A stretch of DNA of 64,000 nt. Origin: Anisus vortex (Eukaryota; Mollusca; Gastropoda; Planorbidae). The notes under the pieces are model-generated. The model ran no database searches. It was not told the origin of the DNA and saw only the letters and a list, made by a program, of their open reading frames with translations. Below are positions 1 through 8,503 of the stretch, piece by piece. A program made the position numbers and the translations under genes. The first letter of the stretch is position 1, and the number at the start of each line of letters is the position of its first letter. The stretch is taken from positions 23,707,844-23,771,843 of the forward strand of contig OX421496.1 of the NCBI GenBank assembly GCA_949126835.1. The letters are read 5' to 3'.

Positions 1-32
1 TTGGAACTGTGATCCACATAAGATCTGAAGAT

Positions 33-122
33 CTACAGACATAAGTTATGGCTTCGCAATTGTTGGTTCTCACATTCACAAGTCAAAGCTTCACTCAGTG
101 GTGGCGGTGGCATTGGGTCCAT
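33..122 (-). CDS. Possible first coding exon of a minus-strand gene
   Basis: On the minus strand an ATG at 122-120 opens a 29-codon frame starting MDPMPPPPLSEALTCECENQ and ending at TAG (35-33). The proline run and cysteines look more protein-like than the AT-rich surroundings, and local GC is higher than in the next kilobase. A weak donor-like GT (TTAT then GTCTGT) precedes the stop, so the real exon could end there and continue off the left edge. A palindromic CRE/TATA cluster lies about 1.1 kb upstream on this strand. No family is recognised, and it could be chance. Confidence 0.25.
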   Translation of the reverse strand: MDPMPPPPLSEALTCECENQQLRSHNLCL

Positions 123-299
123 TGAAAGAGATTCTCTATTTGTGGATTATATTTCCTGATTATAAAATGATTACAAATTTTACTATCGCCTAGTATATTT
201 TACATTTTTACAACCACATAATTTTTTTATATATTGTTATTTACAACAATTACAATAATATAACATCTTAAGCAAATTATAGCAAAGTATAGCTAACAA

Positions 300-840
300 T
301 ATATGGCATGTAATGGATATTTAGTAGACCTTTAAAGAAAGCATAGGCTCTACTCAGAATTTTAGTATTTACCATTAGGCATTAGGCTTTTAGCCTATAG
401 ATTAAATAGGCCTTTGTATTATTTATATGAGCCTTCTATGCCTACAACATGGGTTTTTAGCTATGATACAGTTTATTACAAGTAAACTTTAGGCCTATAG
501 ATTTTGTAAACTAATAGGTCCTATAATAAAGCCCTATGCCTATACTGTAACTATACATTTATTGTCTGTGACTGTAGTCTAATATAGGCTACTGCATGAC
601 TATATAATAGGTTAATAGGCTATAATCTATAATATAGGCTAGGCCTAAAGCCACTTAAAGTACTTAGACTTATAGTAGTAGTTAGATCTATAGTAGTCTA
701 TACCTATAAGCCTATATTTATACTATAGGCCTACTATAGCCTACTCTATAGACACTATAATATAGTGAGTCTATATTTATAGACTAGGTCATAACATTTA
801 GGTAGGTCATAGGCAGGTATAGGCCTAAGTCAAAAGTCTA
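300..840. repeat. TAGGCCTA-rich low-complexity tract
   Basis: For about 540 bp the sequence is built from short variants of TAGGCCTA, AGGCCTAT, TAGCCTATA and AATAGGC, read equally well on both strands because the core is palindromic. No fixed period is visible. A shorter patch of the same composition occurs around 49760-49940. No coding potential is seen. Confidence 0.6.
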
Positions 841-1194
841 TTAACTTTTTTTTAAATGTAGTTGCTTAGCCAAAGAGTAGAGTAATAAGAGTCTTATGAA
901 TTTTAAAAAAATTTACTTTTGATAATAATTCTTTTTTCAAATCTCTTATGAGTAGACCTATGCTTTTTTTTTCTCCGATCGTCTGTCTTGTTTGAGGGTG
1001 CTTCCGAATCAGTCTTAGATTTAGGCCTGCATTGTAATTGTTTTGCCACCTAACTTTGCTTTTTAAGGAACAGATATCCTTGTGAATGGACGGAATGCTT
1101 TAGGCATTCAAGATTTCTTCTTTTGAAAGCCCTTCTCGACTGCAAGAATGTTTACAAAATCCTCTCGCACAAAATGTTTACGGCAAATAGTAGG

Positions 1195-1239
1195 CTATAT
1201 ATAAGACTTCACCCTGTCTGACACTTGTGACGTCACAAG
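1195..1239. promoter_or_regulatory. TATA-like box beside a 16-bp palindrome with a CRE core
   Basis: CTTGTGACGTCACAAG (1224-1239) is a perfect 16-bp palindrome centred on TGACGTCA, the CRE/ATF consensus. About 20 bp to its left is CTATATATAAG (1195-1205), which reads as a TATA box on the plus strand and as TATATAG on the minus strand. A minus-strand promoter (CRE, then TATA, then start near 1165) would point at the possible exon at 33-122. A plus-strand start would fall inside the palindrome. Function is inferred only. Confidence 0.3.
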
Positions 1240-1424
1240 GAAGGGAAGTCACTGCATGGTCGTTTTTTAGGTCAATCAATAATTACACGATTTATTAATT
1301 AATTAAACACATTTTTCAAAAGAATAAAAATAAATAAAATATTTGATAAATCTTATTTTTAAACAAGCTTTCAGAAAATATATACTTTACGTATTTGATT
1401 TTCAGGCAGGACTTACCCTTTAAC

Positions 1425-1935
1425 CTTTCATAACAGTACTTTGAAATATGACAATTGTCATTATACTTCTCTGTTTTAAATTATTTTCCTTAAAAACAAC
1501 AACATAATTTTGAATGATTGCTTGAAGTACAAAATGTCTAAGTAACCAACACACTTATCACTGAAATTTCTCCATAGTTTTTTTCAAGTTATCATTCAAT
1601 TTCATTTGTTAGGCAAAACTGGCATTGTATTTTGTTCAGCTTATCTTGAGTAAAAAAATAGGCTTGCAGTTGTATCAATTCTCATTTTTGATTTTTAAAG
1701 AAACTAGATAGGATAATACAACATTCAAAACTTCCAGTATTATGTGGAATTGCTGATTATTTCGTTTTTATAACAGTACTTTGAAATATGATCAGAAATG
1801 TAATCATTCATTTGTTTTTTTCAAAGGGTTATAATAAAAGACCATAATTTCAAATGATTGCTTGAAGTGCAAAATGACATAAAATACCAACACACTTCAT
1901 TCAGCAGTAGAAAAGCAACAGAGTCACATTCCAGA
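1425..1935. repeat. Two diverged copies of a ~150-bp block
   Basis: The stretches 1425-1560 and 1765-1935 share the order CAGTACTTTGAAATATGA, then an AATGATTGCTTGAAGT-like motif, then CCAACACACTTC. A third copy with the same motif order lies at 5095-5280. They are clearly homologous but with many substitutions and indels. No coding frame is kept in any copy. Confidence 0.55.
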
Positions 1936-2023
1936 AGCTGCTACCGATTCTCATTACTGTGAACTTTTCTTATAAGTTTACAGATGTTCCTTCTAGATAG
2001 AAGATTATTACGTCCACTAGGCC

Positions 2024-2140
2024 AAAAACTCTTGCAGGGCGACAGGGATCCGTCGGTGGCAGGGATAGAACCCGCAACGTGTCAGTTGGTTTTGGTTGAC
2101 AGTCCGGTGAACTAACCGCTGGACCAGCCGGCTTCACCTT
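2024..2140 (-). mobile_element. tRNA-derived SINE fragment (family B)
   Basis: On the minus strand this reads as a tRNA-like head with the B-box-like GGTTCTATCCCTGCCACC, then a body ending near CTTGCAAGAGT. The same family is present on the plus strand at 38628-38830. It lies inside duplicated sequence: the flanking sequence resumes in the homologous copy near 5290 without the SINE, so this is an insertion after duplication. Confidence 0.6.
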
Positions 2141-2297
2141 TTAGTGGAAGATGGAGGAAAAATTATGTAAACAGTTCTAATAAACGTTTTTAATTCTTTC
2201 AACAAGTTTACTTCCTTCCTTGAATTAAAAATCTTCAAATCTTCATGATGTGCATTCAAATTAATGCAGCACTAAGTGCAGAACATACCTCTTCAAC

Positions 2298-2891
2298 TGT
2301 GCTGCAATGCCATTAAATCTGCCTTACATCTAAGAGGCACCCAAAAAAAAAAAAACACAACAATGAAACCATTTCATTGAAGTCAAGATTGTTTCCTGTA
2401 GAATTCTTTGTTTGCATTGACTATAGATGTGGCACCAAATGCATACAATGCTGCAATGCCTTAAATCTACCTTACATCTAAGAGGCACCAAAAAAAAAAA
2501 CACCACAACAATGAAACCATTTCATTGAAGTCAAGATTGTTTCCTGTAGAATTCTTTGATTGCATTGACTATAGATGTGGCACCAAATGCATACAAGCTG
2601 CAATGCCTTAAATCTACCTTACATCTAAGAGGCACCCAAAAAAAAAACACCACAACAATGAAACCATTTCATTGAAGTCAAGATTGTTTCCTGTAGAATT
2701 CTTTGATTGCATTGACTATAGATGTGGCACCAAATGCATACAATGCTGCAATGCCTTAAATCTACCTTACATCTAAGAGGCACCAAAAAAAAAAACACCA
2801 CAACAATGAAACCATTTCATTGAAGTCAAGATTGTTTCCTGTAGAATTCTTTGATTGCATTGACTATAGATGTGGCACCAAATGCATACAA
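2298..2891. repeat. 148-bp tandem repeat, 4 copies
   Basis: Units begin at 2302, 2451, 2598 and 2746, giving periods of 149, 147 and 148 bp. Each contains CTGCAATGCC, an A-run of 8-12, CACAACAATGAAACC, a GATTGTTTCCTGTAGAATTC segment and GATGTGGCACC. Differences between copies are almost confined to the A-run length and a few bases, so expansion is recent. A diverged single copy at 5357-5600 retains a transposase-like reading frame on the minus strand, suggesting the unit derives from an old transposase fragment. Confidence 0.85.
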
Positions 2892-3514
2892 CTTAATCAA
2901 TTTCACCAATGATTTTTACTGAGATGAATTTACTGGTGAATTTTAAGAAATATCTGTGCTTTAACCAATACTAAGTCAATGTTAGCATTATATTTTCTTG
3001 CACACTCCAGCTTTCAGGTAGATGTCAATGGTACAGAGTTTGCATACTATACCATGATGTTTTTGACATAATTTAAAAGTCTAACTTGAGTCCATAACTT
3101 AAGAAAATGAAGTGTTGATTATAACATCACTTTACAGTACTTCATATGCACATTGAATTAATAACATTTTATAGAACTTTAACACAGAACTTGTTCACCA
3201 TATATACACTTCAGTCAAGCATTAACAGAACTACAATGCCTCATTACTAATATATATGGCTGACTAGTTAAAACACATCATCTCTTAACTAATACTTTTT
3301 CTAATGGTTTATTAGTATAGTTGTCTATGATGCTTATGACTATCAAGTGTTACCCACAGAATTGCTGCTCAATACCTTAGAGTATTTTGTCAAGGCTACT
3401 TGTACAATATTATTTATGATGATATTGACACTCTTCTTCTTCATGTGTTAAATTGTGACAATATTTCCAAACTTATCAATTACTAGATAATTTAGAGATG
3501 TTTGAATCTTCTTA

Positions 3515-3680
3515 CCCCGTGTGGGTATCGGGGTCCTGGAAATAACCAGGTGAAGAATAACCCCACTGCTAAGTCCCACTTGCTGTCGTAAAAGGCGACT
3601 AATAGTGGGTTGTGCATTGGGTATAACCCAGCACGTAAAACTTGTACCCCTTATGTGGTACTGTTCACTTATTACTTGTA
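3515..3680. mobile_element. Dispersed-repeat fragment of unknown type
   Basis: This GC-richer island contains CCCCGTGTGGGTATCGGGG and, further on, CCCACTTGCTGTCGTAAAAG followed by GCGACTAATAGTGGG. Such CCACTTGCTGTCGTAAAAGG-type tails are familiar from invertebrate dispersed repeats. Boundaries and family cannot be fixed without a library. Confidence 0.3.
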
Positions 3681-3735
3681 TCAGGTAATTCATGATAATT
3701 GATATTTACACAAATCAAAATAATTTTTCACTTAC

Positions 3736-3862
3736 TCTGTATCCAAACAGTCCAAGTATCAGTTTGTAAACCATTAAGATTGTAACATAGATTCTCTTTC
3801 TCTGTATCCAAACCTAAGTAATTGTTTGTGAACCATGAGGATTTTAACATGGAATCTGCTTG
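3736..3862. repeat. ~63-bp direct duplication
   Basis: Two adjacent diverged copies start with CTGTATCCAAAC (near 3740 and 3803) and run through GTTTGTAAACCATTAAG or GTTTGTGAACCATGAGG. A minus-strand frame crosses both copies, but reads them in different phases. Confidence 0.5.
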
Positions 3863-4189
3863 CTCCAAAAAGAGTTGCAATATTTTTGCAATCATTCTGT
3901 GAGTAATATTGCTCTGCTGCATATAATGATTTTAAAGCCTGGATTACAATGTTTTAGAGATACATCTCTGACAGAATGGTGTATTTCTTAATTATGCATC
4001 ACAAGCTAGAGCCCATTTAATTTGGCTTAAAATTAACAAATAAAAGTCTGATGTCCTCACCACAATAACTCTATTTTTTGCAATTGTCTTTCTTTAAAAG
4101 GTCATATGTGCTATCTTATAACAGAGATTGTGTTCCTAAGTGTGATTTTAATTCAAGTCTTGTTCCTGTAAAATGGCTTTGTTTAAAGT

Positions 4190-4610
4190 TACATAATCAC
4201 CACATATTCTAATGGAATTAAGTCATGAATAATTGCATTGTTTACAGTTAATAATAACATATTCTAATGAAATTGCATCATGCATAATTGATTTGTTTAC
4301 AGTTTATAATCACCAGACATTCTAATGGCATTGAGTCATACATAATTGCTTGGTATACAGTTTCTTTTTAATCACCACATATTCTAAAAGAATTGACTCA
4401 TGCATAATTGATTTGTTAATTGTTTATAATCACCAGACATTCTAATGGCATTGAGTCATACATAATTGCTTGGTATACAGTTTCTTTTCAATCACCACAT
4501 ATTCTTAAAGAATTGACTCCTGCATAATTGATTTGTTTACAGTTTATAATCACACAAAAAAATCTAATGGAATTGCGTCATGCATAATTGTTATTAGTAC
4601 TTTGAATAAA
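4190..4610. repeat. ~60-bp satellite, block 1 (about 7 units)
   Basis: Diverged units of about 57-62 bp have the pattern ATAATCACCACATATTCTAA, then TGGAATTGAGTCATGCATAA, then TTGCTTTGTTTACAGTTT. Related blocks occur at 5660-6165 and 6645-6825. Confidence 0.7.
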
Positions 4611-4744
4611 GTTAACTGATTTGTTCAATAACTAATTCATACTTGCAGTCAAGTCAAATACCGACAATTCCCCAATTTTATTTTCAGAAACTTTTTCTCC
4701 CAAGTGCAAACACATCATGTTAATGAAACTCTTACCTTATCTTA

Positions 4745-4990
4745 TATATTACAGACGCTCCTTTTAGAAAGAAGATTATTAATTCCTATGCTCATCTGTG
4801 GTCCGAATATAGTCTTGCAGCTTTATAAATGTTTAAAATGATGTTAAGTTACTGGTTTTCCTGGTTTGTTCAGGCAACCCATTCCATGCCTGAATGCCAA
4901 TCAGGAAGAAAGAGTACTTATATACTCCATGGAGTTAATATGAAAACAAACTTTTGTTTGTGAAGTTCGGTTTACCTTGTGCAAAAGGCT
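4745..4990 (-). mobile_element. LINE 3'-end fragment (CR1/Jockey-like), minus strand
   Basis: Read on the minus strand, the segment around 4920-4870 encodes a decayed motif of the type FSFLIGIQAWNGLPEQT, matching the C-terminal end of CR1/Jockey-like reverse transcriptases (usual form SFFPRTVxxWNxLP). The same motif is found on the plus strand at 55615-55665. Only about 200 bp survives. Confidence 0.4.
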
Positions 4991-5094
4991 CTGCTTCCAG
5001 TGGTGTTAATCCTCATTGTTGATGCCATTGTTAAAGAAACCAGTGCAGATAACACAACATTCAAAACTTAGTTTTATTTGGCATGCTGATTATT

Positions 5095-5350
5095 TAGCTT
5101 TTTTAAAGCAGTACTTAGAAATATGATCCTGAATGTGATTATCATTCCCTTTTCAACTCTTTTAATAAGATATCTTAATTTTGAACAATTGCTTGAAGTC
5201 TAACATGTTTAAATAACCAACACTCTTCATTCAGATGTTTAGAAAGCAACTAAATCACACTCAAAGGCATCCATCTATTCTCATTACTGTGACCGTTTGG
5301 TGGAAGGACAAAAAATTGTGTGAATAGTTCTAATGAAAGTTTTCAACAAG
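5095..5350. repeat. Diverged third copy of the 1.4-1.9 kb block
   Basis: It shares with 1765-1935 the order GCAGTACTTAGAAATATGAT, GATTGCTTGAAGT-like, CCAACAC, TCTCATTACTGTGA. It then continues into CAACAAGTTTACTTC, matching 2195-2215 on the far side of the SINE in the first copy. The duplication therefore spans at least 800 bp. Confidence 0.5.
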
Positions 5351-5600
5351 TTTACTTCATTCCACACATAAAAAAATCTTCAAATCTTCATGAAATGCAT
5401 AACATTGCTGCTGCACTAATTGACCAATGTCCTTTTTCAACTGTGCTGCCACACCCTTTGCTCTCCCTTGCATCAAAGAGGCACCAGAACATATCAACAT
5501 AACCATTTCAATAAAATCAAGATTGTTTCCTGTAGAATTCTCTGATGGCATTATTGATGTAGCATGTCGTGCATCCTTCCTAATCATTGTTACCAAAATA
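5325..5600 (-). pseudogene. Decayed hAT/DUF4371-like transposase-domain fragment
   Basis: On the minus strand a 79-codon open segment contains STGNNLDFIEMV, then GASLMQGRAKGVAAQLKKDI, then QQQCYAFHEDLKIF. The pattern G-A-S-x-M-x-G-x-x-x-G-V-A-A-x-L/I-K followed by a cysteine and a histidine is that of the DUF4371/ZMYM1-like class of hAT-derived transposases, where the usual form is HCYAHxLNL; here the first histidine is replaced by Q. There is no start, catalytic acid set or dimerisation tail, so it is a fragment. It is homologous to the 148-bp tandem unit at 2298-2891. Assignment is from motif memory. Confidence 0.35.
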
Positions 5601-5659
5601 AGTTGTGTAGATTTAATATATCAAAGCATTCTTCTTCAGGAAATACAATTCTGTAACAT

Positions 5660-6165
5660 TTCATGTTACTTGTATAATCGACACACATTCTAATGACATT
5701 GAGTGATGCCTAATTGCTTTGTTTACATTAATTTAAAAATTTCCACATTTATTGTCAAATCATGCATAATGGTTTTTTTTACAGTTACTTAATACTCACC
5801 ACATATTCTTAATGAATTGAGTATTACATATTGGCTTAGTTTTATAGATTATGATCACTACATATTTCTTCATCTTGGATTGAGTCATGCATAATTGGTT
5901 GGTTTACAGTTACTTCATAATCACCACTAATTCTAAAGGAATTGAGTTATGCATAATTGTTTTGTTTACATTGTATAATCATCACATATAATAATGGAAT
6001 TGCGTCATGCATGTTGGCTTTGTTGACAGTTTATATTAACCAAACATTCTTAAGGTATTGAGTCATGCATAATTGCTTTGTTTAGTTGTTTACAGTTACT
6101 TTATAATCACCCCACATTCTAAAGTAATTGAGTCTTGCATAATAGCTTTGTATAAAGATCATTCT
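5660..6165. repeat. ~60-bp satellite, block 2 (about 8 units)
   Basis: It has the same unit type as 4190-4610: TGAGTCATGCATAATTGCTT, TTGTTTACAGTTTATAATCA, CCACATATTCTAA. It is interrupted at 6170 by a LINE fragment and resumes at 6645, so the array predates that insertion. Confidence 0.65.
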
Positions 6166-6169
6166 TCTT

Positions 6170-6640
6170 CTTCGCCATTATCAACTCCTAGTGGATCATA
6201 GGCCATCAATAATTTCTTCCCATGTCCTCCTGTCTCTGGCTATCTTCTATAACTCCTTCCAGCTTCTCCCGATCAGCAGCACATCCTTTTCTACTTCTCT
6301 CCGCGATGTGATCTTGGATCTACTCTTCGTCTTGCATCCTGGGGTTCCATGAAAGAGCTTGTCTAGGAAAATATGTAGTTGGTTTTTCAATGTGTGGCCT
6401 ATCCATCTCCATCTTCTTTTTTGGATTTCTTGTTCCATAGGAATATGTACTGTCCTTTCCCATACAGTTGCGTTTGTAATTTTTTTCATGCCATTTGATA
6501 TCCATTATTTTTCATAGACAGCCATTCACAAAAGTTTGTAGTTTGTTCAAATCCCCATTTGTTAATCTCCAACTATATGAGCCATACAGCAAGACAGATT
6601 TTATCTTAGCATTAAAGATTCTTAATTTTGTTTTGGTTCT
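6170..6640 (-). pseudogene. Non-LTR retrotransposon reverse-transcriptase C-terminal remnant
   Basis: Minus-strand translation of 6640-6520 gives TKTKLRIFNAKIKSVLLYGS and then WRLTNGDLNKLQTFVNGCL before a stop. After a frame change, 6489-6247 gives VWERTVHIPMEQEIQKRRW, WRWIGHTLKN, LSWNP-like sequence (shifted) and RSWKEL. It ends in a decayed DRRTWEEIIDGL-type tail at about 6230-6180. This order (LLYGSETW, QTFxNxCL, EQEIxKRxWRWIGHTLR, ALxWNP, W..) is the C-terminal signature of a widespread animal LINE group. Internal stops and at least one frameshift make it a pseudogene. It splits the ~60-bp satellite. Confidence 0.75.
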
Positions 6641-6644
6641 AATA

Positions 6645-6825
6645 TCATAATCACCACATATTCTATTGGAATTGGGTCATGCATAATTGCTTTGTTTAGT
6701 TTCTTTATTAGCACCACTCATTCCAAAGAAATTGATTCGTGCATATTGGGTTTGTTTACAGATTATAATCAACACATATTTCTTCGAGTCATGCATAATG
6801 GTTTTGTTGACATTTTATAATCTAA
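6645..6825. repeat. ~60-bp satellite, block 3 (about 3 units)
   Basis: Continuation of the 5660-6165 satellite on the far side of the LINE fragment, with units such as AATCACCACATATTCTATTG followed by GTCATGCATAATTGCTTTG. Confidence 0.6.
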
Positions 6826-6922
6826 ACCAATTACTTCAATATCCATTGTTTTTTTGTTGTTTTTTTTAATTTGAAGAATTAATTTGTTTATTTTGGTTTT
6901 GTTTTAGAAGTAATTGGTTTAG
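6822..6922. repeat. Short element with 16-bp perfect inverted ends
   Basis: CTAAACCAATTACTTC (6822-6837) is repeated as its exact reverse complement GAAGTAATTGGTTTAG (6907-6922), enclosing 69 bp. The left half recurs directly just downstream (CTAAAACAATTACTTC near 6930). It could be a mini-MITE or a hairpin from a local inverted duplication. Confidence 0.5.
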
Positions 6923-7239
6923 AGTGCACCTAAAACAATTACTTCAATATTCATTGTTTGTTTTTGTTTTGATTTCGAAGAATTAGTTGTTTTAGAAAGA
7001 AGAAATTCTGGCTTTAATTATTCAATTAAAACTGATGAGCACAATCATAAAGAAAGTATTGTTTACACCATAATTAATCTGGTATATAAAAATACCACAT
7101 GTAGACCTTCAGTCTACACAAATTAAACCAGTTAAGATCTCATAATAACTAGCTAGTAACTCACCATTTATAGGTTCAGTTCATGAGCTCTAGTTTGATA
7201 CTTTCTAAAAACACTTTTACTGCTGAGCACAATGTTACA

Positions 7240-7640
7240 AATAACAGTAAACCAATGTTATGAGATATATCATCAAATTAATGTTTATCTGATGTTTTAT
7301 GTATAGGCTACTTACAAAAATTGAAAATGAGAGCATTGTACATAATCTTACATTAAACATCCAGTTCATTATAAGAAAGATTGAAAGTCAAAAGAAAGTC
7401 AAAATAATAAAACAGTATACACAAAAAAGGAAGAAATTTAAAGTATATTTTCTTAAAATAACCATAATAGTTAGATGTAATTCAACATTAGTTTTCTTCC
7501 CTGATGCAACATATCACAATCCCATACAATCTGGTGACTTTGCCATATTTTACCTCTTAAATAAATATTTGAGGAATATTTTATTTGATGAGTTTCTATA
7601 GTTGCTGCCCCTTTTTTTAGTTTTTACTTCCCTTGTGAAG
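7240..7640. repeat. Left copy of a duplication flanking the monomer array
   Basis: It contains ACCAATGTTATGAGATATA, GCATTGTACATAATCTTACA, TTAAACATCCAGTTCATTAT and TTGCTGCCCCT followed by ACTTCCCTTGTGAAGAA. The same motifs recur in the same order and orientation at 31880-32070 and 32757-32815, on the other side of the array. Confidence 0.6.
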
Positions 7641-7920
7641 AAGAAAGTTTTTTTTAATGTAATTTTACACATCTCTCTGTAGTAAAGTTATATAATTAGA
7701 TTCAATGCTTTCAAAAATCCATGTATTCAGATCCTAAACCTAACACCCTCCAAAAATAGAAAATCCTTAAATCAATATAAAAATATTAGTCATAAACCTT
7801 TCATAGTATTAAACACAAACTACTGATTTAGAATTTGTAATATAAAGAATAGTCAGAGACAGGCTTCTAAACATTAGCTAATCAATATATCTATTATACA
7901 TATATATGTTATTCAAAATA

Positions 7921-8165
7921 TTTACCAAGCGGCAGCACGTTCGACTGGCACGAATCCTGGTGGAGGCTAGGATTTTTTCCAAGGATTTGAGGGTGACCCT
8001 GAGTCTACCCAGCTCTGATGGGTACCTGACCTTAGTTGGGGTAAAGTAAAGGCAGCTGGGCATAGTGCTGGATACACAATCACCTAGTATGACGTGGCCA
8101 CGGAAACTGGTGAACGCTGCTTCATCGGACCTATGGAGCAATCTGGTCCGACAGGATACTTTACA
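7921..8165 (+). mobile_element. tRNA-derived SINE (family A)
   Basis: The head reads AGCGGCAGCACGTTCGACTG, then CACGAATCCTGGTGGAGGCT, a shortened B-box region. The body has GAGTCTACCCAGCTCTGATG, TTAGTTGGGGTAAAGTAAAG and GCTGGGCATAGTGCTGG. The 3' end is TCTGGTCCGACAGGATACTTTAC. Other copies are at 31497, 34725, 44463 and 47672. The tRNA relation is inferred from the B-box-like motif. This copy sits about 200 bp left of the monomer array. Confidence 0.7.
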
Positions 8166-8413
8166 TACTTTACAATATAAAGTTGAAAAAAGAAATTGTA
8201 GATATATATAATAACCAATACAATCTACCCTAATAGCTGCAGAAATCACAAATCTAGTTAAATAATTTGTAAATTAGTGAATTTAAAAAATCAATAACAG
8301 AAGATATGTATGCAGACCACCCAACACTCAAAAGAACATAATATTGGATATATATTTTGTTTGTTTTTCACATGTCTAATACTTTTATAAAGCTTTCTCT
8401 TTAAGAAAAAGGT

Positions 8414-8503
8414 TCAAGTCAACAAAAGAGGGGCCCCCACAACGAGAAGATCTGCATGATGGATGGAGACAATGCCTGCTTTAATGACGAGGACAAGGAT
8501 CTT
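8414..8503 (+). other. Exon-like core of the first monomer (representative)
   Basis: The 30 codons from TCA (8414) to CTT (8501-8503) are open and followed by GTAAGG (8504-8509), a good 5' splice-site match. The consensus peptide in later units has GPHNEK, then IYLMDGDDACFNDEDKDL; this copy has ICMMDGDNACFNDEDKDL. An acceptor-like AG precedes the core, but this unit has AAGAAAAAGG where most have AAGAAATAGG. The upstream frame stops at TAA 24 nt before the core. The complementary strand is also open across the core, so coding is plausible rather than shown. Confidence 0.35.

Noticed and set aside
3728..3922. Minus-strand 64-codon frame with an acceptor-like start and a GTAAGTG donor-like end
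   Set aside because: It spans a ~63-bp direct duplication read in two different phases, so the frame is not conserved between copies.
5320..5693. Plus-strand ORFs of 60 and 88 aa
   Set aside because: Opposite-strand shadows of the transposase-like minus-strand fragment.
7299..7601. 100-codon plus-strand frame rich in K, I and N
   Set aside because: AT-rich composition explains it; it is not preserved in the homologous right-flank copy at 31.9-32.8 kb.
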